In this document: piece after piece, positions 55,309-63,734 of the stretch | How positions within the stretch are numbered: position 1 is the first letter of the stretch | How the letters are laid out: each line of letters opens with the position of its first letter | From: an uncultured Rhizobiaceae group bacterium | Lineage (GTDB): Bacteria > Pseudomonadota > Alphaproteobacteria > Rhizobiales > Rhizobiaceae | Assembly (NCBI GenBank): GCA_947501445.1 | Contig: CANMVS010000001.1 | Span: 124,001 to 188,000, forward strand | DNA: 64,000 nt | Direction of reading: 5' to 3' | Notes under the pieces: model-generated | The model's input: only the letters and a program-made list of their open reading frames with translations | Databases searched by the model: none | What the model was told of the DNA's origin: nothing | Made by a program: the position numbers and the translations under genes

Positions 55309-55716
55309 TCACAATGAAGGATCAACAGGATCCCAAGGCTGGGCCTGCGCACCAAATACAACAAACTGGGCGTTAAACGCAGATGGGTCATCCAGTGTCG
55401 CCGCAAGAAAGTAAAATCTGTCGGGATAGGCTCCGGACATGGAAACGATGGGCGAACCGCAGGTTTCGCAAAAGCCGCTCCGGGTACGCGCCCCGCTATC
55501 TGCCGACTGCTCAAAATACTTCAGCGGTCCCAACAGCGTCGTTTCAGCTTTTTTGACTGCAAAGGCTGGTGCGTGCCCCGTGCCCGTCAAATGCTGGCAC
55601 TTTCTGCAATGGCAATGGAATGAGAATTCCCACTGTTTCGGTACATCATATCGAACGGCACCACACGCACATCCACCGGTCAGACAGTCGACGCCAATAG
55701 TTGTTGTTTCTGGCAT
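55309..55716 (-). CDS. GFA family (Mss4-like fold) protein
   Basis: A 135-aa zinc-fold protein like the one at 39712: GGCACGAVRYDV, CHCRKCQHLTGTGHAPAF and FCETCGSPIV provide the cysteines. I start at ATG 55716 (MPETTTIG); the upstream frame crosses two operator-like repeats. Divergent from an HxlR regulator that may control it. Confidence 0.85.
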   Translation of the reverse strand: MPETTTIGVDCLTGGCACGAVRYDVPKQWEFSFHCHCRKCQHLTGTGHAPAFAVKKAETTLLGPLKYFEQSADSGARTRSGFCETCGSPIVSMSGAYPDRFYFLAATLDDPSAFNAQFVVFGAQAQPWDPVDPSL

Positions 55717-55732
55717 TTCATTGCAATCCCGT

Positions 55733-55784
55733 TTCAGTTGCGTTATGCAAGTAACCACATTCAGTTGCACTATGCAAGTGACCA
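55733..55784. promoter_or_regulatory. Two direct-repeat operator units for HxlR
   Basis: Two 25-bp units (55733-55757 and 55760-55784) matching at 22 of 25 positions with a 27-bp period. Each contains an inner TTGC...GCAA inverted repeat (TTGCGTTATGCAA, TTGCACTATGCAA). They fill the gap between the divergent GFA and HxlR genes, as expected of operator sites for the adjacent regulator. Confidence 0.75.
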
Positions 55785-55812
55785 AGCTGGATCATCTGCA
55801 AGGACAGGATTG

Positions 55813-56259
55813 ATGGCTAATCGAAATGAAAAACTGCGTTCGCACTGCCCCGTTAATTTTGCGCTGGAGGCTATTGGAGATCGCTGGAGCCTGCTCATCA
55901 TTCGCGATATCCTGCTAAACGGCAAGCAGAGCTTTGGTGCTTTGCTGGAATCTGACGAACAAATCGCAACAAACATATTGTCGGAACGGCTTGTCCGCCT
56001 TGTAGAGATGGACATTATCTGGCGTCAGCGCGATCCACACGATGGACGAAAATTTGTGTATGACACGACACCAAAGGGAGATGCTTTGTTGGGCGTAGTG
56101 TTGGAGCTGGGTGCCTGGGGAGCGCAATATGATCCCCAGACCGTTGCGCCGCAAGGCACATCCGCACAATATTATGCGGACCGCACAGGCACCATCGAAA
56201 AGGCCAGACTGTCGCTGGTAAAACGGCGGGGATCAGCCCCTGGACCAATTCAGGTTTAG
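55813..56259 (+). CDS. HxlR family transcriptional regulator
   Basis: A 148-aa winged-helix regulator: CPVNFALEAIGDRWSLLIIRDILLNGKQSFGALLES, ILSERLVRLVEMDII and YDTTPKGDALLGVV are the family pattern. ATG 55813 follows AGGACAGGATTG. The last codons (GPIQV, then TAG at 56257-56259) are read from the left end of a repeat copy, so the C-terminus is partly repeat-encoded. Likely regulates the divergent GFA gene through the paired direct repeats. Confidence 0.87.
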   Translation: MANRNEKLRSHCPVNFALEAIGDRWSLLIIRDILLNGKQSFGALLESDEQIATNILSERLVRLVEMDIIWRQRDPHDGRKFVYDTTPKGDALLGVVLELGAWGAQYDPQTVAPQGTSAQYYADRTGTIEKARLSLVKRRGSAPGPIQV

Positions 56260-56343
56260 ACGGAACCGACAAAATCTGTATGCGTCAACAAAATCAAAGG
56301 CCGACACCCTTGTCCCGTTTCTGACAAAACGTGAAACGGTCCA
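56241..56343 (+). repeat. TAGA repeat, full copy
   Basis: 103-bp copy with altered ends (TGGACC... and ...GGTCCA) and a diverged left palindrome; right hairpin intact. The HxlR gene ends inside it; the sulfatase stop lies seven bases beyond the right end. Between convergent genes. Confidence 0.88.
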
Positions 56344-56349
56344 GCGCCA

Positions 56350-57933
56350 CTACCATTGACCGATGAGAATGCCGCTTTCATCTTCATCCAGTCGCATTGC
56401 AGCAACACTGTCGTTCGACATGGCGATACGGTTCCTTCTTTCAATTAGACGATCAAATAGTAATTCCTTCATTTCCAGCCGTTCAGCGAGATGATCATCA
56501 GACCGCCCAAGATCATGAAACTCCGCAGGATCATTGAGAAGATCAAACAATTGTGGCGGAAACCCTTTGAAATGAACATATTTCCAGCGATCTGTGCGCA
56601 CCATATAACCCCGCGCATCATTAACACCGACGCCCAGATTATCGCGTACCTGATAGAATGCGTAGTCGATTTCCGAGAACACGGCATCGCGCCACTCTTT
56701 GGGTTTGTTGCCATTCAACAAATCACCGATGGATCTGCCTTCAAGGCGATGGTCCGGAATTGGCGCGCCTGCTGCTTCCAGAAATGTCGGCACCAGATCA
56801 ATCGCCTCGACCAGCGCATCACAACTTGACCCTCTTGTTGCGTCAGCGGCTGGACGCGGATCAACAACGATCAACGGTACACGTACAGATACGTCATGAA
56901 ACAGCTCTTTCTCACCCATCCAGTGGTCACCAAGATAGTCACCATGATCGGATGTGAAGACGATCATGGTTTCTTCGGTTTTGCCGGTTTTTTCAAGAAA
57001 GCCGAACAAACGGCCAAGGTGATCGTCAATCTGCTTGATCAGTCCCATATAGGCCGGCAATACCGTCTCTCGGGTTTCGGCTTTTGAGAAACATTGGCTT
57101 ACGTCCATCTGCATGAATGCGCCATAGACCGGATTTGGATCCTGCTTTTCACACGGATCACGGTGGATGGGCAAAAAAGTCTGCGAGCCAAACATATTAT
57201 GATAGGGCGCAGGCGCCATATAGGGCCAGTGGGGCTTGATGTACGACAGGTGCAAACACCAGGGCGTATCGCCACTCTCGTCAATAAATTCCATTGCCCG
57301 ATCTGTCATATAAGCAGTTTCGGAATGTTCTTCCTTGACCCTTGCCGGCAGGTTGGAATTACGCAGGTTCCACCCGGAAAGCACCTCGCCATTGGGCCCT
57401 TCGGCTGCATTGGCATAGTCATTCCACGGGTTCTCACCCTCATAGCCCTTTGATTTCAGCCAATCATTATAGGCCAGCTTGCCACCCTTTTTTCTAAGCA
57501 GTGGCGTCGGATGCAAACCATCGTCACGCTCATAGGGCTCAAACCCCGGTTCGGATACAATCATTCCGATTTCCGTACTCCGGTTCAGCCCCAGCCGCGC
57601 CATGCCATCTGTATCCGCCATCATGTGGGTTTTACCGACAACCGCCGTTCGCATGCCGAGGGGGCGCAGGTAATCGCCCAGTGTCAATTCTCCGATCGGC
57701 AGGGGAACCCTGTTCCAGGTCGCGCCATGACTGAACACAGTTCGACCCGTGTAGCATGATGCACGGGAGGGACCACATACGGGTGATTGCACGAAGGCAC
57801 GATCAAATCGAACGCCGCGCGCGGCAAGCCTGTCAATATTGGGCGTATGCAGATGAAGGTGCCCGTAGCAGGAAAGATAATCCCAACGCAGCTGATCGGC
57901 CATTATGAATAGAATGTTTTTGATCTTCGTCAT
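56350..57933 (-). CDS. Sulfatase / alkaline-phosphatase-superfamily hydrolase
   Basis: A 527-aa hydrolase. The formylglycine motif C-G-P-S-R (Cys53 from this start) followed by ASCYTGR, the N-terminal metal site MADQLRWD, and SDHGDYLGDHWMGEKELFHD near residue 330 mark a type I sulfatase; phosphonate monoester hydrolases share this layout. It has no signal peptide, so acts in the cytoplasm on an imported compound. ATG 57933 has TGAGG seven bases upstream. Last gene of the minus-strand uptake/BKACE operon, right after dctM. Confidence 0.85.
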   Translation of the reverse strand: MTKIKNILFIMADQLRWDYLSCYGHLHLHTPNIDRLAARGVRFDRAFVQSPVCGPSRASCYTGRTVFSHGATWNRVPLPIGELTLGDYLRPLGMRTAVVGKTHMMADTDGMARLGLNRSTEIGMIVSEPGFEPYERDDGLHPTPLLRKKGGKLAYNDWLKSKGYEGENPWNDYANAAEGPNGEVLSGWNLRNSNLPARVKEEHSETAYMTDRAMEFIDESGDTPWCLHLSYIKPHWPYMAPAPYHNMFGSQTFLPIHRDPCEKQDPNPVYGAFMQMDVSQCFSKAETRETVLPAYMGLIKQIDDHLGRLFGFLEKTGKTEETMIVFTSDHGDYLGDHWMGEKELFHDVSVRVPLIVVDPRPAADATRGSSCDALVEAIDLVPTFLEAAGAPIPDHRLEGRSIGDLLNGNKPKEWRDAVFSEIDYAFYQVRDNLGVGVNDARGYMVRTDRWKYVHFKGFPPQLFDLLNDPAEFHDLGRSDDHLAERLEMKELLFDRLIERRNRIAMSNDSVAAMRLDEDESGILIGQW

Positions 57934-57941
57934 CGTCTGCC

Positions 57942-59237
57942 TCACTGCATTATCTGGGGTAACAATGTTGCAAACCCTGGAATCAGGAAGACCAGGACCA
58001 GCCCCAGCAACATTGCAAAAATAAACGGTATCACACCACGAAATATCTGTGCGAGTTGTGTGTCCGGCATAACTGATTTGACAACAAATACATTCATCCC
58101 GATAGGCGGCGTGATCAGACCGAGCTCCGTCACCAATACAACAACGATACCAAACCAGATCATATCCACGTCTGAAGCATATAAAGACGGCAAGAACACC
58201 GGAACCAGAAGCAGCAATATGCCGATAGATTCAAAAATCATCCCCATCAACACAGCGATAAAGGCTATGGCCAAAACCAGCTGCCAGGCGTTCAGGTCCT
58301 GTTCTTCAATTATGTCCAGCAAATCGTAAGGCATGCCGGAAAAATTAATGAATTGGGCAAATACAAGCGCGCCAAATATGACCATGAAGAGCGTTGCCGT
58401 GGTTTTCGCCGCTTCGACAAGGCAATCTTTCCACTGGTTGATCTTGCGCAGGTAACCGCGGGAAATTGCAATCAGTGCGGCACAAAAAGCGCCGATGCCA
58501 GCAGCTTCCGTGGGTGTAAATACGCCACCATATATCCCGCCCAGCACAACGATGAACAGTCCGGTTACCGGCCAGACCGCTTTCAGGGCCTCGCGCTTGC
58601 GCTGTGCACTCAATGGGCTACCTGCAGGCCCAGCCTCAGGAAAAATCCAAACGGTCAGTGAAATGGCGGCAAAAAACAGCAGTATCAACAGCAGGCCCGG
58701 CAATATGCCCGCCATGAATAATTGTCCTATATCCTGCTCGGCAACGATACCATAGATAACCAGCGGCACTGAAGGCGGGATCATAATGCCCAGGGTTCCA
58801 CCGGCTGCGATTGTTCCGGTGGCAAGGCTGTCTGCATATTTGTATTTTCGCATGGGAGGCAAGGCAACTTTTGTCATGGTTGCCGCAGTTGCAAGTGATG
58901 AGCCGCAAACAGCGGAAAAACCCGCACAGGCGGCAACAGTTGACAGCGCCAACCCACCGCGAAACTGCCCCAGCCCGGCGTAGGCGGCGTCATAGAGGTC
59001 GCGGCTGATATTGGCGCGATAAATAAACACACCCATCAAAATAAAAAGCGGAATTACACTGAAATTGTAATTCATTGCATCGTCAATTATTTGCTGACCA
59101 GCCATTGCAAAAGAGGCCGACCAACCCCGTTCAAGCGCAAATCCCACAATGCCGACGATAAACGTGGCGAACCCGACACGAAAGCCAAAGAAACAAAGCA
59201 GGATCAGGATTGCAAATCCACAAAGGGCAGTAATCAT
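57942..59237 (-). CDS. TRAP transporter large permease (DctM), second system
   Basis: A 431-aa polytopic subunit with about twelve hydrophobic segments. The family pattern shows in VIPLFILMGVFIYRA, CGSSLATAATMTKVALPPM, GTLGIMIPPSVPLVIYGI and GLITPPIGMNVFVVKSV. It overlaps the end of dctQ by four bases (ATGA), indicating coupling. Clearly different from the TRAP system at 49.7-53.1 kb. Confidence 0.9.
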   Translation of the reverse strand: MITALCGFAILILLCFFGFRVGFATFIVGIVGFALERGWSASFAMAGQQIIDDAMNYNFSVIPLFILMGVFIYRANISRDLYDAAYAGLGQFRGGLALSTVAACAGFSAVCGSSLATAATMTKVALPPMRKYKYADSLATGTIAAGGTLGIMIPPSVPLVIYGIVAEQDIGQLFMAGILPGLLLILLFFAAISLTVWIFPEAGPAGSPLSAQRKREALKAVWPVTGLFIVVLGGIYGGVFTPTEAAGIGAFCAALIAISRGYLRKINQWKDCLVEAAKTTATLFMVIFGALVFAQFINFSGMPYDLLDIIEEQDLNAWQLVLAIAFIAVLMGMIFESIGILLLLVPVFLPSLYASDVDMIWFGIVVVLVTELGLITPPIGMNVFVVKSVMPDTQLAQIFRGVIPFIFAMLLGLVLVFLIPGFATLLPQIMQ

Positions 59238-59743
59238 AAGCCATCCAACGTTGGATTGGCCGGGGTTTGATCAATGGGCAGCATCAGGCCCAGAAGCTGA
59301 ACCAAAAGGGAAATGAAAGACAGAAAGGCAATGACACCGGCAACAATGGCAACTGGCCATTCCAGAACAACAGTTGTAGAATTGTGGTGCGCCGCTTCGA
59401 GGGCATATTGGGCCAACTGCCAGGCGATCACAGCCATGGCGACGACTGAAAACCCCTGAACAAGCACATGATGCAAATGTGGAATTTTGCTCTTGATACG
59501 CGCTTCAAACAATTCCACTGCAATGTGATCATCATGCGCATTGACAAGGCTAAGGCCGGCAAAAATGGTCATTGCCAGCAGAAACTGGATCATTTCCGCC
59601 GCGCCAAAGATGGGTGCGCCGAGCAGATAACGCCCCACCACATCTGCAAAAGTCACCATCATCATGACAAAAATCAGGACCGCCGACACCCATTCCAGAA
59701 CCACCAGAATGGGGGACAACGCCGCGCGCGCCAGTTTTTCCAT
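59234..59743 (-). CDS. TRAP transporter small permease (DctQ), second system
   Basis: A 169-aa four-helix subunit (VLEWVSAVLIFVMMMVTFADVVGRYLLG at the start is the typical DctQ entry). ATG 59743 has GGAGGTG eight bases upstream; the frame extends to 59779 but without a comparable site. Lies between dctP and dctM. Confidence 0.87.
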   Translation of the reverse strand: MEKLARAALSPILVVLEWVSAVLIFVMMMVTFADVVGRYLLGAPIFGAAEMIQFLLAMTIFAGLSLVNAHDDHIAVELFEARIKSKIPHLHHVLVQGFSVVAMAVIAWQLAQYALEAAHHNSTTVVLEWPVAIVAGVIAFLSFISLLVQLLGLMLPIDQTPANPTLDGL

Positions 59744-59776
59744 GAAGTAAACACCTCCGTTATATCGATCCCGGCT

Positions 59777-59791
59777 CATCCGTTCCGGATG
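59777..59791 (-). promoter_or_regulatory. dctP-dctQ intercistronic stem-loop, second system
   Basis: CATCCG / CGGATG with a TTC loop, ten bases after the dctP stop and before the dctQ ribosome site. Shorter than the corresponding hairpin of the other TRAP operon but in the same place. Confidence 0.5.
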
Positions 59792-59800
59792 AATCAGTAC

Positions 59801-60838
59801 CTATTTCGACAGGGCTTTGACGCGACTGATGTAAAAATCCAAAGCACCCTGCCCGTCCAATCCGGCCGCATTTGCCTTTGCCACCCAGTCAATCGTGACA
59901 AATTCAGAAGCAGATTTCAGCGCAACCTCGAAAGCGGGATCAGCCGGCACGATTTCCAGACCCTTCTCCTGAAACGTCCCAAGCGCCGACTTTGTCGCCT
60001 CCATCCACATACCAGCAGCCGAACGGGCAAATGCGTCACCGCTGATATTGCTGATGGCATCGCGGTCTTCGGGTGAAATTTCCGCCCATTTGTCCTTGTT
60101 GATTACAAAGGAGAAGCTCGTTGTATAAAGGCTCTCGCTAAACTTCGTCATGGACCTGGTGTACGGAATGAGCTGAAAGGCACGCACACCCTGCGGGTCC
60201 AGGCCAATCTGCGCATCAACGACACCGCGCGAAATGATCTCATTGGCTTTGACAGCTGGCGTGGCGACAACCCCTGCACCGATTTTCTTCATGATGGATG
60301 CCAGTGCGCCCGGCAAAGCCCAGATTTTGCGCGATTTCAAATCTGCCATTGAGTTTACCGGCGTATCCGTCTGGCTGTAGAGCTCCCCTGGTGAAATAAC
60401 CCATTGGGAAAGCAGATGTACGCTGTCGAATTCATTGGGAAAAAACTTTCGATTGGTTTCCCAAAGTGCCGTCGACATGGCCTGCGGATCATTAGAGGCA
60501 ATAAATGGGTTCATTGCCACGAGAGGTCCGGTTACCCGGTTCTGAATGAGACCGTTAAACTGAATGGCCGCATCTGCAATTCCCTTTTCAACAGCCGAAA
60601 GCTGTTCCGGTGGCGCAGCAACTGATTTGGGCGGAATACGCCCGACAACACGACCGTCGGTGACACGCTCGACTTCGTCCAGCCAATTCGGCAAGGCTTT
60701 TTGGCAGACAAAATGCTGTGGTGGCCAAAAACAGTTCACAATGAGACGGGTCTTTGCTTCAACCGGCAGCACCGAGCCCAAACTCGTGGCAAAAATGAAT
60801 ACAGCAAGCAGAGACAATCCTTCGATCTTATGCGTCAT
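59801..60838 (-). CDS. TRAP transporter substrate-binding protein (DctP), second system
   Basis: A 345-aa periplasmic protein. The signal peptide ends near LPVEA before KTRLIVNCFWPPQH. Fold-typical parts are IADAAIQFNGLIQNR, SMADLKSRKIWALPG and KANEIISRGVVDAQIG. AGGAGAAATGTA precedes the ATG. It is 32 bases downstream of the BKACE gene. The ligand is unknown; carboxylates are the usual TRAP substrates. Confidence 0.87.
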   Translation of the reverse strand: MTHKIEGLSLLAVFIFATSLGSVLPVEAKTRLIVNCFWPPQHFVCQKALPNWLDEVERVTDGRVVGRIPPKSVAAPPEQLSAVEKGIADAAIQFNGLIQNRVTGPLVAMNPFIASNDPQAMSTALWETNRKFFPNEFDSVHLLSQWVISPGELYSQTDTPVNSMADLKSRKIWALPGALASIMKKIGAGVVATPAVKANEIISRGVVDAQIGLDPQGVRAFQLIPYTRSMTKFSESLYTTSFSFVINKDKWAEISPEDRDAISNISGDAFARSAAGMWMEATKSALGTFQEKGLEIVPADPAFEVALKSASEFVTIDWVAKANAAGLDGQGALDFYISRVKALSK

Positions 60839-60870
60839 TACATTTCTCCTACATTTCGATGTTCAGTTTT

Positions 60871-61809
60871 TTAAAAATTGACTCTGTCCGCGCCCTTCAG
60901 GTCCAGCATTTCACGGGCCTCGTCCGGCGTTGCCACTTCGCAGCCCAGGTCCTCGATAATGCGACGGATCTTGCTGACCTGATCGGCGTTGGACTTTGCC
61001 AGTTTGCCCCGACTGATCATCAGACTGTCCTCCAGTCCGACGCGCACATTGCCGCCCAGTTGTGTTGCCGTTGTTGCAAATGGCATTTGTGCTCCACCCG
61101 CGCCCAACACGGACCATTGGTAATCGTCACCGAACAGACGATCCGCCGTACGCTTCATGAAAATCAGATTATCGATATCGGGTCCTATTCCGCCCAAAAT
61201 TCCGAAGATGAACTGAATGAAAACCGGAGCCTTGAAGAGGCCCGTGTCCATACAGAATTTCAGATTGTAGAGATGACCGACATCGTAGCATTCATGTTCA
61301 AATTTAACCCCGTGTCCTTCGCCCAGCTGATTGGCCACATAGCCGATGTCGGCAAAGGTATTGCGGAAGATGTAGCCGTCGGAATTGCGCAGATATTCTT
61401 CCTCCCAGTCAAATTTCCAATCCTTGTAGCGGTCGGCCAAAGGGTGCATCGAAAAATTCATCGACCCCATGTTGAGGGAACACATTTCCGGAGAAGCCCA
61501 TTTTGCCGGGGCAATGCGTTCCTCCATCGTCGTCAGCAGACTGCCACCTGTCGAAACATTGATAACGGCGTCACTCGCTTGCTTGATAACCGGCAGGAAA
61601 CGTTTGAAGTGTGCCGGATCAATGGACACGGATCCGTTGTCCGGATTACGCGCGTGCAGATGAAGTATGGATGCGCCCGCTTCAGCGGCAGCAATTGCCT
61701 GATCAGCGATGTCCTCCGCACGATAGGGCAAGGCGTCAGACATTGTTGGCGTATGTATGGCACCTGTTATGGCGCAGGTAATTATCGTCTTACGTTGTTT
61801 GCGGCTCAT
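60871..61809 (-). CDS. Beta-keto acid cleavage enzyme (BKACE, DUF849)
   Basis: A 312-aa TIM-barrel enzyme of the BKACE family, which condenses a beta-keto acid with acetyl-CoA to give acetoacetate and a new CoA ester (3-keto-5-aminohexanoate and dehydrocarnitine are known substrates). The Zn site is visible in HLHARNPDNG (His-x-His), with ITCAITGAIHTPTMS at the start and INVSTGG further on. ATG 61809 has AAGGGTGAG five bases upstream and lies inside the end of livM (20-base overlap). The frame runs on to 61971 but within livM. Confidence 0.9.
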   Translation of the reverse strand: MSRKQRKTIITCAITGAIHTPTMSDALPYRAEDIADQAIAAAEAGASILHLHARNPDNGSVSIDPAHFKRFLPVIKQASDAVINVSTGGSLLTTMEERIAPAKWASPEMCSLNMGSMNFSMHPLADRYKDWKFDWEEEYLRNSDGYIFRNTFADIGYVANQLGEGHGVKFEHECYDVGHLYNLKFCMDTGLFKAPVFIQFIFGILGGIGPDIDNLIFMKRTADRLFGDDYQWSVLGAGGAQMPFATTATQLGGNVRVGLEDSLMISRGKLAKSNADQVSKIRRIIEDLGCEVATPDEAREMLDLKGADRVNF

Positions 61810-62869
61810 GCGGCTCACCCTTGTTGTCTTCATTTGCGTGTGATGACTGATGTTTTTTACGCGTAACGACCCGTCGGGAGAGCGCGAAGAGATCAAGGTC
61901 TGTCTTTTGTCTGACGAACCCCCAGATGCCCTTTGGTGCGCGCAGCATGATAACAATGGCAACCAGACCAAGGATCATCAGGTAGAGGGCACCCAGATCT
62001 GCCAAAGTTTCCCGCAGCAGGAAAAAGATGATGGTGCCAACAATCGGCCCTTCAATTGTGCCGATCCCGCCGATGACGACAATGAAAATAACAAATGCAG
62101 TCCAGTCATTGACGCTGAATGCGGCGTCCGGTGATATGCGTAGTTTTTGCAGGAATATCAACGCGCCGACGGCTGCCGTCAGGCCACCGGTTAACACATA
62201 AACAAAAAACTTGGCCCGCCAGATATCAATACCCAGGCTCTGCGAAGCCAGCTCATTGTCCCGGATCGCCGTCAGTGCCAGACCGCGCCTGGAACGCAAC
62301 AACAGGCATACGATTGCCAGCACAACAACCAGAATTGCCAGGGCCATCCAATAGGACGCTGCCTCTCGCAATGCCCGGCTGGAGGCAATGGATTTTACGA
62401 TTGTCACGGGAAGGCTTGTGCCTGATCCACCGCCCAGGGCAGATATCTGCGCAGCAGAAAGCCGGAATACTTCGGCTATTACCCATGTACCTATCGCGAA
62501 ATAGGCACCGCGCAGGCGGAAAATCAAAAAGGCAACCGGAATGGATATGAGGGCGCCTGCCACACCTGCCACCGGAATGGCCATAAGTGGCGGAATGCCG
62601 AAAAACATGGTCATCGCAAACAGACAGTAGCCGCCAAATCCTACAAATGCCTGCTGTCCAACGGACACCAGTCCGGCATATCCGGCTAGCAGGTTCCACA
62701 GGCTTGCCAGAGCCATATAAAGGAACAGCTCGCTCAGCAACCGCATATCGGCACGCCCTGCCCACCAGGGGCCACAGGCAAGGGCGATAATCAGCACAAG
62801 CGCCGCGACAGCAGCGATGCGGCTGGCAGGTGAAAATCTGTCGATGGCATATTGCTGTGTATCACTCAT
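61790..62869 (-). CDS. ABC transporter permease (LivM type)
   Basis: A 359-aa inner-membrane permease: NLLAGYAGLVSVGQQAFVGFGGY, GAYFAIGTWVIAEVFRL, TAIRDNELASQSLGID and VIGGIGTIEGPIVG. A hydrophilic tail of about 40 residues (TRKKHQSSHANEDNKGE) follows the last helix and overlaps the BKACE start. It overlaps livH by four bases. Confidence 0.9.
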   Translation of the reverse strand: MSDTQQYAIDRFSPASRIAAVAALVLIIALACGPWWAGRADMRLLSELFLYMALASLWNLLAGYAGLVSVGQQAFVGFGGYCLFAMTMFFGIPPLMAIPVAGVAGALISIPVAFLIFRLRGAYFAIGTWVIAEVFRLSAAQISALGGGSGTSLPVTIVKSIASSRALREAASYWMALAILVVVLAIVCLLLRSRRGLALTAIRDNELASQSLGIDIWRAKFFVYVLTGGLTAAVGALIFLQKLRISPDAAFSVNDWTAFVIFIVVIGGIGTIEGPIVGTIIFFLLRETLADLGALYLMILGLVAIVIMLRAPKGIWGFVRQKTDLDLFALSRRVVTRKKHQSSHANEDNKGEPHEPQTT

Positions 62870-63732
62870 CCATCAACCCTCGGAAACAGGCCGCGTGGGC
62901 GCACAGCAAGAATAATAAGAAATGCGATATGGCCCGCCAGCAATTGCCAACCCGGGTTTATTTGTGCGCCGATATTCTGGCAGATGCCAAGGATAATTCC
63001 GCCGATGAGTGTCCCCCACAGATTTCCAAGACCACCGATGATAACAGCCTCAAATCCAAATATCAGTCTTGCCGGCCCTGCAGCGGGATCGAAGCTGGTG
63101 CGAATACCAAGAAAAATACCGGCGATAGCCACAACGACCAGAGACAAGGCCATCGCCAGCCCAAAGATATGGCTCTTGTTCAAGCCCATTAGCTGGGCGA
63201 TATCCTGATTATCGGAGGTTGCCCGAAAGGCTCTTCCAAGGGCTGAGCGATAGAATATCCATTGCAGCACGGCAATAACCGCCACAGCGGTAACAAACAT
63301 CAATAGCGGCAACACCCCGATGTTGATGCCACCAGGCACCGCAATGCTTGCCGTTTCAATGGAGCCTGCGTTCAGTTTTTGCGGATCAGCACTAAAGACC
63401 TCCAGCAGGCCGTTTTGTATGATGACTGAAAGACCAAAAGTCACCAGAAGTGGCGGCAGGATATCATCACCCAGTGTGCGATTGAGTACCCACCGCTGCA
63501 ACGCATAACCAAATAGCCCCATCTGGGGTGCAGCAACGAACAGCGCCAGAAGCGGATTGATACCCAGGGTTGTCGTTATCATCAGACCAAGAAACGCCGC
63601 CAGAACGATTAGGTCACCATGGGCAATATTTACCAGTCGCATAACGCCGAAAATGAGCGAGAGACCAGCTGCAAAAAGGGCATAAAGACCGCCCAGTAAA
63701 ATGCCCTGAATGATCGCATTGAGCCAATCCAT
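62866..63732 (-). CDS. ABC transporter permease (LivH type)
   Basis: A 288-aa permease: GGLYALFAAGLSLIFGVMRLVNIAHGDLIVLAAFLG and FRATSDNQDIAQLMGLN are typical. It starts two bases after the stop of the ATPase gene, and its own stop overlaps livM. Part of an importer of the branched-chain amino-acid family whose substrate is presumably linked to the BKACE reaction. Confidence 0.9.
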   Translation of the reverse strand: MDWLNAIIQGILLGGLYALFAAGLSLIFGVMRLVNIAHGDLIVLAAFLGLMITTTLGINPLLALFVAAPQMGLFGYALQRWVLNRTLGDDILPPLLVTFGLSVIIQNGLLEVFSADPQKLNAGSIETASIAVPGGINIGVLPLLMFVTAVAVIAVLQWIFYRSALGRAFRATSDNQDIAQLMGLNKSHIFGLAMALSLVVVAIAGIFLGIRTSFDPAAGPARLIFGFEAVIIGGLGNLWGTLIGGIILGICQNIGAQINPGWQLLAGHIAFLIILAVRPRGLFPRVDG

Positions 63733-63734
63733 AT

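Noticed and set aside
11727-56343. CRISPR-like repeats
   Set aside because: The recurring 103-bp units are dispersed singly in intergenic positions, not arrayed with spacers, and no cas gene is present.
11727-56343. The TAGA repeats as remnants of an autonomous insertion sequence
   Set aside because: No transposase gene or longer related element is in the window, so a parental transposon cannot be supported here.
56350-57933. Choline sulfatase (betC)
   Set aside because: The sequence around the active-site cysteine (CGPSRASCYTGR) and further motifs differ from BetC as I know it, and no betAB genes are adjacent.
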